From contig NZ_BLWC01000001.1 of assembly GCF_013167895.1 (NCBI RefSeq), positions 5,518,001 through 5,582,000 on the forward strand: a DNA stretch of 64,000 bases, in the 5' to 3' direction. The DNA is from Streptomyces fulvorobeus (GTDB lineage: Bacteria; Actinomycetota; Actinomycetes; Streptomycetales; Streptomycetaceae). Within the stretch, counting starts at the first letter, position 1; each line of letters opens with the position of its first letter. This document shows positions 36,571 to 46,054 of the stretch, one piece after another. The notes beneath the pieces are model-generated. The model worked only from the letters and a program-made list of their open reading frames with translations. It had not been told where the DNA came from and did not search any database. The position numbers and the translations under genes are program-made.

Positions 36571-37286
36571 GGCGCTGTCCCGGTCAGGCCGAGGGGATTC
36601 GCCCTGCCCGGATGCGAGTCCGTGAGGAGCGCGTTCGTACCGGAGCGCCCGCGAAGGCGTCGAACCGGACACCGGCAACGCTGCGGTAAGCCGGGCAATG
36701 TGGCCCATACGGCCGTGGCCGGGCGACTGCCGCCGGGGGGCGTTTCCGGCCGGGACGCCCTGAAGGCGCTCCGGTCCTGCGGCCGTCCCGGAGCCGGACG
36801 CGGAGGACGAGCGCACAGTCGGCCCGGCCTTCCCTGATACGCCACAAGATATTCCGGAATGATCCACTGAATCTTCACGAATCAGCCACGTTCCCGGACG
36901 CGCTCACCGCCCGGACGCGCCCCCTCGATATCGGCGCGACTCTGAACAGCGAAACCTTTGTTCTCCATGAAGGGTCACCGTGCATGCCCCGGCGCTGTCA
37001 CGGGTGGCGCGTTTCCCTCTGGTGCGTGACACGTGGGCCGTCAGCACGATCAGCACGGCAGGAGCCCGGCGAAGCTGAGAGATCGTCATGTCCTCGTCCG
37101 GCCGCCGCATTCCGCGCCAGGGCTGACAAGAGCGCCATCCTGCCAACCGCGTCCCGTGCCGCGGCCCTTCACCAGAGTGTCCGAAAGGCGAACTTGTTGG
37201 CGGGGGATGGCTACATCCAAGCTTCAACCATCGTTGTGGCGGTCCCGAGGCGTCCCACACGCCGCAGGGGACCGCCGCCGACGTGA
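36571..37286. other. Long non-coding stretch before the protease gene
   Basis: About 715 bp with no convincing coding frame on either strand. A part near 36835-36990 is clearly lower in GC than its surroundings, as regulatory DNA often is. I see no tRNA, repeat or strong promoter in it; it probably holds the promoter and leader of the protease gene. Confidence 0.5.
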
Positions 37287-37316
37287 CCTGGGGCCCGGAC
37301 ACCGAACGGGCCCAGG
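37287..37316 (+). promoter_or_regulatory. Hairpin in the leader of the protease gene
   Basis: CCTGGGGCCCG (37287-37297) pairs with CGGGCCCAGG (37307-37316), with one bulged G and a 9-nt loop. It ends 19 bp before the ATG, just upstream of the GGAGG site at 37327-37331, and could affect mRNA stability or translation. Confidence 0.35.
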
Positions 37317-37335
37317 ACCTGTCATCGGAGGACGC

Positions 37336-38241
37336 ATGAAGGTCAAGACGTTTCTGTCTTCGGGCTCTGTCACCCGGAAAGTCCGCGCCGCCACCGTCGT
37401 CGCCAGCCTCGCGACCGTGTCCGCGCTCGTGGTCCCCACCGCCACGGCATCTCCGGCACCCGCGGACACCAAGGCCACCGTCGCCCAACTCGCACAGGCC
37501 GGCGACGCCGTGCTCAGTGCCGACGTCGGTGGCACGGCCTGGTTCACCGACAAGGCGTCGGGCAAGGTCGTCGTCACAGCCGACAGCACGGTGTCGGCGG
37601 CGGAGATCAACAGAATAAAGAAGGCGGCCGGCGACCAGACCGGGAGACTGGAGATCAAGCGCACGCCAGGCAAGTTCAGCCGCCTGATCGCCGGTGGTGA
37701 GGCCATCACCTCGTCCGGCGTCCGCTGCTCCCTCGGCTTCAACGTCGTCAACTCGGCGCGTCAGTACTTCGCGCTCACCGCGGGCCACTGCACCACCGGC
37801 CGGCCCAGCTGGAGCATCGGTACGGCGGTGCCGGGACAGACCGTCTTCCCGAACTACGACCACGGGGTCATCCAGCACTCCAACCCCGCCGCCGCCGACG
37901 GCCGCGTGTACCTGTACAACGGCACCTACCGCGACATCATCAACGCCGGCAGCCCCACCGTCGGCCAGCGCATCGAGCGCTCCGGCAGCACCACCGGCTA
38001 CCGCACCGGTTCCGTCACCGGCCTGAACGCCACCGTCAACTACGGCAACGGCCAACTGGTCTACAACACGATCCAGACCAACGCCTGCGCCCAGCCCGGC
38101 GACAGCGGCGGCCCGCTCTTCGCGGGCAACACCGCGTACGGCCTGCTCTCCGGCGGCAGCGGCAACTGCACCTCCGGCGGCACCACGTTCTTCGAGCCGG
38201 TCACCCGGCCGCTGAGCCTGTACGGCCTCAGCGTCTTCTAG
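37336..38241 (+). CDS. Streptogrisin-like secreted serine protease (S1 family) with propeptide
   Basis: A 301-residue preproprotein. A signal peptide (to about residue 38, ending TATASPAPA) is followed by a short propeptide. The mature protease probably starts near GGEAITSSGVRCSLGF. The triad is visible: His in ALTAGHC, Asp in NYDHGVI and Ser in PGDSGGPLF. Four Cys in the mature part fit the two disulfides of streptogrisin A/B. The length and short propeptide match the chymotrypsin-like secreted proteases of Streptomyces. The ATG follows a GGAGG site. A terminator lies 40 bp beyond the stop. Confidence 0.93.
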   Translation: MKVKTFLSSGSVTRKVRAATVVASLATVSALVVPTATASPAPADTKATVAQLAQAGDAVLSADVGGTAWFTDKASGKVVVTADSTVSAAEINRIKKAAGDQTGRLEIKRTPGKFSRLIAGGEAITSSGVRCSLGFNVVNSARQYFALTAGHCTTGRPSWSIGTAVPGQTVFPNYDHGVIQHSNPAAADGRVYLYNGTYRDIINAGSPTVGQRIERSGSTTGYRTGSVTGLNATVNYGNGQLVYNTIQTNACAQPGDSGGPLFAGNTAYGLLSGGSGNCTSGGTTFFEPVTRPLSLYGLSVF

Positions 38242-38280
38242 GACACGCTGTCCTGAAGGGGACGCCTGCGTGACTCCCAC

Positions 38281-38314
38281 GGGCCCGTACCCTCCGACCG
38301 GCGGGTACGGGCCC
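38281..38314. terminator. Bidirectional terminator between protease and P450 genes
   Basis: Perfect 12-bp arms GGGCCCGTACCC (38281-38292) and GGGTACGGGCCC (38303-38314) with a 10-nt loop lie between two convergent genes. Confidence 0.85.
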
Positions 38315-38326
38315 CTCGCCGCGTCC

Positions 38327-39724
38327 TCAGCGCGCTCGCACCGTCGCCGTCACATCCCGGTCCGGCTGGAGCGTCAGCGACGGTACGTGGCCGATGTCGC
38401 CCGGGTCCACGTCCAGATCGAACCGGCGCGCCAGCACCGCCAGGACCAGGACGGCCTCCACCATCGCGAACCGCGTACCGAGGCACACCCTGGGGCCGCC
38501 CCCGAACGGGAACCACGCGTACTCCGCGATCTCGTCGCCGTCCACGGGGTCCCAGCGCTCGGGCCGGAACGTCTCGGGATCCGGGAACCAGCGCGGGTCG
38601 CGCTGGGTGGACCACTGGCTGGTCCACACCCGGGTGCCCTCGGGCATCGGTACACCGCCGATCCGCGCGCCTTCCCCGGCCACCCCGGTGACCAGCCAGA
38701 TCGTCGGGTACAGGCGCAGTGTCTCCTTCACCACCGACTGGGTCCGGGTCAGCCGCGCGTAGTCGTCGAAGCCGGGTTCGCGCTCACCCAGCACCCGGTC
38801 CAGCTCCTCCGTGAGGGCCGCGCGCGCCCGCGGGCTGCGGGAGAGCAGGTACCAGGCCCACACCAGCGTCGAACTGGTCGTCTCGTGACCGCCGATGTAG
38901 AGGGTGACCGTCTCGTCGCGGATCTCCTCGTCGGTGAGGTGCGCGCCGGTCTCGTCGACCGCGGTGAGCAGCCGGCTCAGCAGATCGGGGCGCTCCCCGT
39001 CACCGTCGCGGTGGCGGGCCACGACCCGGGCCACCTCGGCGTCGATGACGGCGGCGGCCTTCCTGATCCGGCGCCGGCCCGGTGTCGGCACCCAGTCGGG
39101 GAGGACCGCACCGATACCGCTGAACTCCTTGCCGATCTCCTGCTGCGCGACGTCCATCGCCCGGCCCATCGCGTCCGCGTCGGCCGGGGTGTCCACACCG
39201 AAGATCGTGCGGACCGCGATCCGCTGTGTCAGCGCCGCCATCTCCCGTCTGACGTCCACGCGCGCACCGTCCGCCCAGGTGTCGGCCAGCTCCACCGCGC
39301 ACGCGGCCATCGTCGAGGCGTACGACTTCACCTGCCTGGGCCGCACGGACGGCTGGACCAGCGAACGCTTGCGCCGCCAGTCCGCCCCCCACGCCACCAC
39401 CACGCCGTTGCCCATCACCGTACGGAACGCGATCCCCAACGCGGGCTGGGCGAAGGTGCGTTCCGTCTCGGTGAGCAGCTCGCCTATGCAGGCCGGGTCG
39501 GAGAGGAACACGCAGGGGTTACGGCCGAAGCGCCAGCTCACCATGTCCCCGTGACCGCGCAGCTGCTCGAAGAAGGCGAGGGGGTCCTTCGCGAACCGGG
39601 GCAGATTCCCCAGGAGCGGCCACCCTGAGGGACCCGGTACGAGGGTGTGGACGCGCGGCCCGGCGACAGCAGCCGTGCCGCTGTCCCCGCCCGTACCCGT
39701 ATCCGTATCCCTGTCCCTGGACAT
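38327..39724 (-). CDS. Cytochrome P450 with proline-rich N-terminal segment
   Basis: A 465-residue P450. After a Asp/Thr/Gly-rich leader it opens with VPGPSGWPLLGNLPRFAKDP, the proline hinge style seen in CYP102-like and eukaryote-like P450s. The I-helix is IGGHETTSSTLVW, the K-helix ExxR is in VKETLRLYP, the meander FRPERWDP and the heme loop FPFGGGPRVCLGTRFAM. All catalytic features are intact. The ATG at 39724 is supported by GGAG about 8-10 nt upstream. Substrate unknown; it lies downstream of an ABC exporter on the same strand, 184 bp away. Confidence 0.88.
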   Translation of the reverse strand: MSRDRDTDTGTGGDSGTAAVAGPRVHTLVPGPSGWPLLGNLPRFAKDPLAFFEQLRGHGDMVSWRFGRNPCVFLSDPACIGELLTETERTFAQPALGIAFRTVMGNGVVVAWGADWRRKRSLVQPSVRPRQVKSYASTMAACAVELADTWADGARVDVRREMAALTQRIAVRTIFGVDTPADADAMGRAMDVAQQEIGKEFSGIGAVLPDWVPTPGRRRIRKAAAVIDAEVARVVARHRDGDGERPDLLSRLLTAVDETGAHLTDEEIRDETVTLYIGGHETTSSTLVWAWYLLSRSPRARAALTEELDRVLGEREPGFDDYARLTRTQSVVKETLRLYPTIWLVTGVAGEGARIGGVPMPEGTRVWTSQWSTQRDPRWFPDPETFRPERWDPVDGDEIAEYAWFPFGGGPRVCLGTRFAMVEAVLVLAVLARRFDLDVDPGDIGHVPSLTLQPDRDVTATVRAR

Positions 39725-39908
39725 GAAAAGGACTCCGCTCCCTGGTGGCGCACCGAAGCCGGCACGCGGTGACCCGGCCCTCATCGAAACACGACGGGGG
39801 AGCGCTCCGGCAGGGGGTACGTACGGCATGGCCGGAACCGTCATCAGCCGTGCGGAGCGGCTGAGCCGGCGGGTGTGACCGTGCCCGGCGCGCGGATCGG
39901 GCGCGGCC

Positions 39909-41693
39909 CTACGCCGACTGCTTCGACTGGAGCCCCGCGTACACCCCGCCCCGTCCCACCAGTTCCTCGTGCGTGCCGATCTCGGCGATCCGCCCGTGCT
40001 CCATGGCCACGATCCGGTCGGCCGCCCGGATCGTGGAGAGCCGGTGGGCGACCACGAACACCGTGCGGCCGTGCACCAGCCGCGCCAGGGCCTCTTGGAC
40101 CTGCGCCTCCGAGCGGGTGTCCAGGGCGGAGGTCGCCTCGTCCAGGATCAGCACCCGGGGGTTGCGGATCAGGGCGCGGGCGATGGCGAGCCGCTGCTTC
40201 TGCCCGCCCGACAGCCTCGCCCCGCGCTCACCGACCACCGTGTGGATGCCGTCGGGCAGACTCTCCACGAACTCCAGGGCGTTGGCGTCCCGCAGGGCGT
40301 CCCGGACGGTCCGCTCGTCCGCGTCCCCCATCCCGTAGGTGACGTTGTCCCGGATACTGCCCTCGAACAGGATCGACTCCTGCGGCACGACCGAGAGGAA
40401 CTGCCGGTAGCTGCGCAGATCCAGTGTCGCCATGTCCGTGCCGTCGAGGACGATCCGCCCCGTGGTGGGGCGGATGAAGCCGATGAGGAGGTTCAGGACC
40501 GTCGACTTGCCCGCTCCCGAGGCGCCGACGAGGGCGACCGTCTCACCGGGGCGCGCGGAGAGCGTGAAGTCCTCGACCGCGGCGCCGCCCGCCCCCTCGT
40601 ACGCGAAGCCGACCCCCTCGAAGTCGATCCGCCCCTCGACGCGCTCGACGAGGTCCTTGCCCGCGTTGTTCTCCAGATCCGGCGCCTCAAGCACCTCGCC
40701 GGCCGAGCGGACCGACTCCAGCCCCTTGCTGATGACGGGGGCCAGGCTCAGCAGGGTGGACATCGAGCCGGTGAGCGTGGTGAAGAAGGCGCTCAGCATG
40801 ACGACGTCACCCGCGGTGATCGGGAGCCAGCCGTGGTACGCGACGAGCGCCGAGCCCGCCAGACAGGCCACGCCGAGCGAGTTCAGCAGAATCCAGGCGA
40901 GTGCCCCGAACCGCCCGTTGAGCAGGTCGAGCCGCACTCCGGCCAGGAACACCTGACGCAGCGAGCCGTCGACCCGCCCGAGCGCGGCATGCTCCAGGCC
41001 GTGCGCCCGGGTGATGGGGATGAGGCTGGTCATCTCGCTCACCCGGGCGGAGAACTGTTCCACCTCCTGGCGGAAGGACTCGTTGTGGCTGCGCAGCCGG
41101 GAGCGCAGCTTCATGACGAGGAGGGCGGCGGCCGGGACGACCACCAGGAAGACGGGGAGGAAGGAGGGCACGCGGAACGCGATGACGCTGAGCCCGCCGA
41201 TGAGCGTGATGACGGCTGCCAGTCCCATGTCGGACGCCTGCTGCGTCATCTGCTCCACGGTCTCCACGTCCCGGACCACCTTGGCCTGGAGCACGCCCGC
41301 GCTGGTCCGGGTGTGATAGCCGATGGAGAGCTGCTGGAGGCGGCGGCAGAGCGCGTCACGGAGCGCTGTGCCCATGCGCCGCGTGCTGCCGTACAGACAG
41401 CGGACGTACAGCAGGTGCATGGGGTAGTTGAGTACGAGGATGACGAGGAGCGCTCCCGCGTTCAGCCACAACTCCCGCTCGGGGCGGTGCTGGACGACCA
41501 CGTCGATGATGTTCGCCGTGATCAGCGGGAGCAGCCAGACAGGGCTGTGCTTGACGACGAAGGCGGCCACGCCGACGGCCAGGCGCCGCCGGTCGGGCCG
41601 CAGCAGATAGCCCAGTGTGCGGATCGGATGCTCGCCCCGGTAGCGGTGGTCGAGCGCGGACGGCTGCCGTGGCGGAGGGAGCGGTTGCTGCAT
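39909..41693 (-). CDS. ABC exporter, fused membrane and ATPase domains
   Basis: A 594-residue half-transporter of the MsbA/multidrug type. The first ~330 residues form six membrane helices (for example FLPVFLVVVPAAALLVMKL and SLGVACLAGSALVAYHGWLP). The ATPase has Walker A GASGAGKST, signature LSGGQKQRLAIARAL, Walker B VLILDEATSALD and the switch in VVAHRLSTIRAADRIV. It would work as a homodimer exporting a lipid, peptide or small hydrophobic molecule. The ATG at 41693 is chosen because the upstream frame is short and basic. It diverges from the ThuA-like gene. Confidence 0.9.
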   Translation of the reverse strand: MQQPLPPPRQPSALDHRYRGEHPIRTLGYLLRPDRRRLAVGVAAFVVKHSPVWLLPLITANIIDVVVQHRPERELWLNAGALLVILVLNYPMHLLYVRCLYGSTRRMGTALRDALCRRLQQLSIGYHTRTSAGVLQAKVVRDVETVEQMTQQASDMGLAAVITLIGGLSVIAFRVPSFLPVFLVVVPAAALLVMKLRSRLRSHNESFRQEVEQFSARVSEMTSLIPITRAHGLEHAALGRVDGSLRQVFLAGVRLDLLNGRFGALAWILLNSLGVACLAGSALVAYHGWLPITAGDVVMLSAFFTTLTGSMSTLLSLAPVISKGLESVRSAGEVLEAPDLENNAGKDLVERVEGRIDFEGVGFAYEGAGGAAVEDFTLSARPGETVALVGASGAGKSTVLNLLIGFIRPTTGRIVLDGTDMATLDLRSYRQFLSVVPQESILFEGSIRDNVTYGMGDADERTVRDALRDANALEFVESLPDGIHTVVGERGARLSGGQKQRLAIARALIRNPRVLILDEATSALDTRSEAQVQEALARLVHGRTVFVVAHRLSTIRAADRIVAMEHGRIAEIGTHEELVGRGGVYAGLQSKQSA

Positions 41694-41815
41694 GGGACAA
41701 GCCAATGCGCGCCCGTGGGCGAGTGCAACCCCCTTTCCCGGTGCCCGTACGCGCCGAGGACCCCGCACGGCACATCATGGAAGGCCGCAGACCGCCCACC
41801 TCCCCCGGAGTACGT

Positions 41816-42507
41816 ATGCCCTCCCGCAGCCTCCCCGCAGTGCTGGTCTACACCCGGACCACCGACTATCGGCACGACTCGATCCCCGACGGTGTCGCCG
41901 CGTTCCAGGAGCTCGGCGCGGAGCACGGCATCACCGTGCACGCCACCGAGGACCCTCGCGTCTTCGAGGACGGGCTCGGCCCGTACGCCGCCGTGGTGTT
42001 CCTCTCCACCAGCGGCGACGTCCTGACCCCGCCGGACGCGCCGGACTGCGGGCGCACTGTGCCGCGGGCGGCGGCTTCATGGGGGTGCACGCGGCGGCCT
42101 GCACGGAGTACGACTGGCCGTTCTACGGCGCGCTCCTGGGGGCCAGGTTCGCCCGCCACCCCGAGCTCCAGCCCGGTACCGTGCGGGTCGAGGACCACGA
42201 CCACCCCGCTACCGGCCACCTGGGCGCCACCTGGGAACTCACCGACGAGTGGTACGACTTCCGCGCCAGCCCGCGGGGCTCCGTGCGCGTCCTCGCCGGC
42301 GCCGACGAGTCCAGCTACACGGGCGGTAGCATGGGCGCCGACCACCCCCTCGTCTGGACCCACGAACACGGAGGCGCCGCCGTCTTCTACACGGCGCTCG
42401 GCCACACCGGCGACATGTTCCGCGATCCGGACTTCCGCACCCACCTGCTCGGCGGCCTGCGCCACGTGACGGGGCACCACGGCGAAGGGCCCGAAGACGG
42501 GCGATGA
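41816..42507 (+). pseudogene. ThuA-like domain protein, one frameshift
   Basis: This is a ThuA-like protein (PF06283), a family with a glutamine-amidotransferase-like fold linked to sugar utilisation. The N-terminal part reads VLVYTRTTDYRHDSIPDGV and VVFLSTSGDVLTPP; the C-terminal part reads GGGFMGVHAAACTEYDWPFY, GGSMGADHPLVWTHEHGGAA and FYTALGHTGDMFRDP. The halves are in different frames. Adding one base near 42035-42037 gives a 230-residue protein of normal length with all motifs. A sequencing error is likely. Start ATG at 41816. Confidence 0.8.
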
Positions 42508-42553
42508 GCCCCCTCGGGGCGGTGGCGGCCTGCCACCCGGGACCGGCGACCGC

Positions 42554-42579
42554 GCGGTGAACCCGAGCCGGTTCACCGC
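42554..42579. terminator. Terminator between ThuA-like gene and xylB
   Basis: Perfect 10-bp arms GCGGTGAACC and GGTTCACCGC around CGAGCC, between two convergent genes. Confidence 0.75.
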
Positions 42580-42585
42580 CCGGTC

Positions 42586-44067
42586 TCATCCTCCGAACAT
42601 CGGCCCCGCGGCCCGCTCCAGCGCCGTGCCCACCCGCTCCCAGGTATCCACGTCCCTTTCCACAGGCGGGAGTTGACGGTCGTCCGCCGGGTTGTTCCAG
42701 GAGGCCGCCACGGCCACGGGGTCGCCGCCGCCCGCCGCCGAGGCGGCGAGCGCCGCCGCGCCGCGGGCGACCAGTTCACCACCGGCCGGCACGACCAGGG
42801 GCCGACCGGAGAGGCGGCGCACGGTCTCCACCCAGGTGCGGCCCCCGGCCCCGCCGCCGATCAGCCGCAGCGGGCGGGCGGCGACGGCGGGATCGGCCGG
42901 GTCGAGCCCGCACGCCCGCAGCAGCTCGTCCAGGGCGCGCAGCACGGTGAAGGCCGCGCCCTCGTAGGCGGCGCCCAGTAGTTGCTGCGGGGTGGTGTCG
43001 TGCCGCAACCCGGTGAGCAGGCCGGACGCCAGCGGCAGATCGGGGGTGCGCTCGCCGTCCAGGTACGGCAGCAGGACGGCCTCGCCGCCGGGTGCCGTGT
43101 CCTCGCGGTGCAGGCCCAGCAGGGCGGCCACCCTGTCGACGGCGAGCGTGCAGTTGAGGGTGCAGGCCAGCGGAAGGTACGTACCGTCCGCCGCGGCGAA
43201 GCCGGAGAGGGCCGCCGACACGGGCCGGGTGCGGGACGCGGCGAACACCGTCCCGGAGGTGCCCAGGCTGAGCACCGGATGGTCCAGCAGACCGGCCCCG
43301 CCAAGACCGAGGCCCACGGCGGCGCTCATGTTGTCGCCGGTGCCCGCGGCGACGGCGATCCCGGCCGGCAGGCCGATGGCTGCCGCTGCGGCGGCGGTCA
43401 GGGAACCGGTCCGGGTCGCCCCGGTGGCGGCCACCTCAGGCAGCAGGGCCCCGTCCAGGCCGAGGAGGGCGAGCAGTTCGGGGTCGTAGCCGCCGGTCGC
43501 CGTGGAGTACCAGCCGGTGCCCGAGGCGTCGCCGGGGTCGGTGAACGCGGTGCCGGTGAGCCGTTCGGTCAGGAAGTCGTGGGGCAGGCGGACGGCGGCG
43601 GCGGCCGCGGCCGCGCCGGGGTCGTTCTCGCGAAGCCACTGCCACTTCGTCGCGGTGAGGGAGGCGACCGGTACGGAGCCGGTGCGCGCGGTCCAGGCGT
43701 CGGGGCCGCCCAGCGCCGCGGTGAGCGCGGTGGCCTGCGGGGCGGACCGGGTGTCGTTCCACAGCATCGCCGGACGCAGGGGCCGGCCGGCGCGGTCGAG
43801 CACGACGAGGCCGTGCTGCTGCCCGGCGACGGCGATACCGGTGACGGCGGACGCGCTGACCCCGGACTCCTCGATCCCCGCGGCCACCGCCAGGGACAGG
43901 GCCTGCCACCAGGTCTCGGGGTCGCTCTCGCGGGCCCCGCCCTCCCCGGTGACCGTGTGCGGGGCGCGGCCGACGGCGAGCAGCTCGCCGGTCACGGCGT
44001 CGGTCACCGCCGCCTTGGTGGACTGGGTGGAGCTGTCCACGCCGATGACGACGCTGCGCGGCGGCAT
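42586..44067 (-). CDS. xylB: Xylulokinase
   Basis: A 493-residue FGGY sugar kinase. The N-terminal phosphate loop is GVDSSTQSTKAAV; the substrate region contains AGQQHGLVVLD and WNDTRSAPQA; the second domain has GTGDNMSAAVGLGL, LGTSGTVFAASR and IGGGAGGRTWVETV. The AVAGQQHG motif is typical of xylulokinases. It phosphorylates D-xylulose to xylulose 5-phosphate for the pentose phosphate pathway. It is divergent from xylA across 266 bp, a standard xylose-utilisation arrangement. Confidence 0.93.
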   Translation of the reverse strand: MPPRSVVIGVDSSTQSTKAAVTDAVTGELLAVGRAPHTVTGEGGARESDPETWWQALSLAVAAGIEESGVSASAVTGIAVAGQQHGLVVLDRAGRPLRPAMLWNDTRSAPQATALTAALGGPDAWTARTGSVPVASLTATKWQWLRENDPGAAAAAAAVRLPHDFLTERLTGTAFTDPGDASGTGWYSTATGGYDPELLALLGLDGALLPEVAATGATRTGSLTAAAAAAIGLPAGIAVAAGTGDNMSAAVGLGLGGAGLLDHPVLSLGTSGTVFAASRTRPVSAALSGFAAADGTYLPLACTLNCTLAVDRVAALLGLHREDTAPGGEAVLLPYLDGERTPDLPLASGLLTGLRHDTTPQQLLGAAYEGAAFTVLRALDELLRACGLDPADPAVAARPLRLIGGGAGGRTWVETVRRLSGRPLVVPAGGELVARGAAALAASAAGGGDPVAVAASWNNPADDRQLPPVERDVDTWERVGTALERAAGPMFGG

Positions 44068-44253
44068 GGGCTACCTCTTCTCGCCTGGGAAACAGTGCCG
44101 GGTCCTGCGAAACGGTGCTGGCACCGGGTGCGCGGAACGGCGCACGCCGGTATTTGACCGTGCCGAAAACAAATTACGTGATCGTCGCGGGCCCGACCAG
44201 GGGTGAATCGGGTTTTCCGGGGGTGGGGGGTTACGTCACAGGGGTGCCCCGTG

Positions 44254-44267
44254 CATGATTAGTCATG
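44254..44267. promoter_or_regulatory. Inverted repeat in the xylA-xylB intergenic region
   Basis: CATGA-TTAG-TCATG lies 67 bp before xylA. AAACAAATTA at 44169 and GAACAAATAG at 44273 form a nearby A-rich direct repeat, unusual in this GC-rich DNA. These are candidate sites for the ROK regulator, but the assignment is a guess. Confidence 0.35.
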
Positions 44268-44333
44268 ACAGTGAACAAATAGGGTCCGCAGTGCTCGGCA
44301 CCGGACCCGACAGCACTCGAAGGCGGCCAGACG

Positions 44334-45503
44334 ATGACGGAACGCTTCACGCCCACACCGGAGGACAAGTTCAGCTTCGGTCTGTGGACGGTGGGCTGGC
44401 AGGGGCGCGACCCGTTCGGTGACGCCACCCGCGCGGCGCTCGACCCGGTCGAGTCCGTGCGGCGGCTCGCCGAGCTCGGCGCGTACGGAGTCACCTTCCA
44501 CGACGACGACCTGATCCCGTTCGGCTCCACGGACGCCGAGCGGGAGGGGCTCGTCAAGCGGTTCCGGCAGGCGCTGGACGCCGGCGGACTCGTGGTGCCG
44601 ATGGCCACGACGAACCTCTTCACCCACCCGGTCTTCAAGGACGGGGCCTTCACCGCCAACGACCGGGACGTACGCCGGTTCGCGCTCCGCAAGACCCTCC
44701 GCAACATCGATCTCGCGGTCGAGCTCGGCGCCACCACCTACGTGGCGTGGGGCGGCCGCGAGGGCTCCGAGTCCGGCGCCGCGAAGGACGTCCGGGTCGC
44801 GCTCGACCGGATGAAGGAGGCGTTCGACCTGCTGGGCGACTACGTCACCGAGCAGGGCTACGACCTGCGCTTCGCCATCGAGCCCAAGCCGAACGAGCCG
44901 CGCGGCGACATCCTCCTGCCGACCATCGGCCACGCCCTCGCCTTCATCGAGCGCCTGGAGCGCCCGGAGCTCGTCGGCGTCAACCCGGAGACCGGGCACG
45001 AGCAGATGGCCGGGCTCAACTTCCCGCACGGCATCGCCCAGGCGATGTGGGCCGGGAAGCTCTTCCACATCGACCTCAACGGCCAGTCCGGCATCAAGTA
45101 CGACCAGGACCTGCGCTTCGGCGCCGGTGACCTGCGCCAGGCGTTCTGGCTGGTCGACCTGTTGGAGCGCGGTGGCTACGAAGGGCCGCGCCACTTCGAC
45201 TTCAAGCCGCCGCGGACCGAGGACTACACGGGGGTGTGGGCCTCGGCCGAGGGCTGCATGCGCAACTACCTGATCCTCAAGGAGCGGGCCGCCGCCTTCC
45301 GCGCCGACCCGGCCGTGCAGGAGGCGCTGCGCGCCTCCCGTCTGGACGAGCTGGCCCTGCCCACCGCCGAGGACGGGGTCGCGGGACTGCTCGCCGACCG
45401 TTCGGCGTACGAGGAGTTCGACATCACGACGGCCGCCGAGCGCGGGATGGCGTTCGAGGTACTGGACCAGCTGGCGATGGACCACCTGCTCGGGGTGCGC
45501 TGA
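44334..45503 (+). CDS. xylA: Xylose isomerase
   Basis: A 389-residue protein very close in layout to the known Streptomyces xylose/glucose isomerases (388 residues). It has the catalytic His in VTFHDDDLIPFG and metal ligands in FAIEPKPNEPRGD, NPETGHEQMAG, HIDLNGQSGIKYDQDLRFG and HFDFKPPRTED. It converts D-xylose to D-xylulose in the cytoplasm using Mg or Mn. It probably also takes the xylose released by the GH31 enzyme of the xyloglucan locus. A very strong hairpin follows. Confidence 0.96.
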   Translation: MTERFTPTPEDKFSFGLWTVGWQGRDPFGDATRAALDPVESVRRLAELGAYGVTFHDDDLIPFGSTDAEREGLVKRFRQALDAGGLVVPMATTNLFTHPVFKDGAFTANDRDVRRFALRKTLRNIDLAVELGATTYVAWGGREGSESGAAKDVRVALDRMKEAFDLLGDYVTEQGYDLRFAIEPKPNEPRGDILLPTIGHALAFIERLERPELVGVNPETGHEQMAGLNFPHGIAQAMWAGKLFHIDLNGQSGIKYDQDLRFGAGDLRQAFWLVDLLERGGYEGPRHFDFKPPRTEDYTGVWASAEGCMRNYLILKERAAAFRADPAVQEALRASRLDELALPTAEDGVAGLLADRSAYEEFDITTAAERGMAFEVLDQLAMDHLLGVR

Positions 45504-45523
45504 CCCGGGGCCGCACCCGGCCC

Positions 45524-45602
45524 GGGCGCGGCCCCGGGCGGGCGCGGCGGGCGCGGCGGCGAAGCGGCGGCTTCCCCGCCGCGCCCGCCCGGGGCCGCGC
45601 CC
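45524..45602. terminator. Very strong bidirectional terminator after xylA
   Basis: Perfect 28-bp arms (45524-45551 and 45575-45602), all G and C, enclose a 23-nt loop. It begins 21 bp after the xylA stop and ends 15 bp before the stop of the convergent phosphatase gene. Confidence 0.9.
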
Positions 45603-45616
45603 CTCGCTCTCCGCGT

Positions 45617-46054
45617 TCAGACGAGGGCGCCGAAGCGCCGTACGAACCGATGCTGCCACGGGGTCTCCACAGCACGGTGGTGGTAGCCCCGGCGCACGAA
45701 CTCCACGGCCCGGTCCGCCGGGACGCCGTCCAGCACCGCCAGGCACGCCAGAGCCGTCCCCGTACGCCCGATGCCTCCGCCGCAGGCGACCTCCACCCGG
45801 TCAGCCGCCGCCCGCGCCAGCGCCTCGCCGAACACCTCCCGGGCCCGCGCCCGGTCCGCGGGGAGCCGGAAGTCGGGCCAGCGCACCCACCGCGACTCCC
45901 AGGCGACGGGCTCCGGCTCCTTGCCCAGCAGATACACCCCGAACGTGGGCGCGGTCCCGGCGGGCAGCGGACGGCGCAGCCCCCGCCCCCGCACCAGCAG
46001 GCCCGAAGGCAGGGTCAGCACGCCGGCGTCGGCGGGTCCCCAGCTTCCGTTCAT
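45617..46054 (-). CDS. Protein-tyrosine phosphatase family protein
   Basis: A 145-residue protein with the Cys-x5-Arg phosphatase loop as CGGGIGRTG (about residues 92-100) and an upstream WPDFRLPAD that may provide the general-acid Asp. It is short, like the dual-specificity/PTP-like proteins of actinomycetes. The ATG overlaps the stop of the ROK regulator gene (ATGA), so the two are translated together. A role in sensing or signalling with the regulator is inference; the substrate is unknown. Confidence 0.8.
   Translation of the reverse strand: MNGSWGPADAGVLTLPSGLLVRGRGLRRPLPAGTAPTFGVYLLGKEPEPVAWESRWVRWPDFRLPADRARAREVFGEALARAAADRVEVACGGGIGRTGTALACLAVLDGVPADRAVEFVRRGYHHRAVETPWQHRFVRRFGALV

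Noticed and set aside
36622..36837. 71-codon open frame in the gap before the protease
   Set aside because: Composition is Arg/Gly-rich with no ribosome site or recognisable motif.
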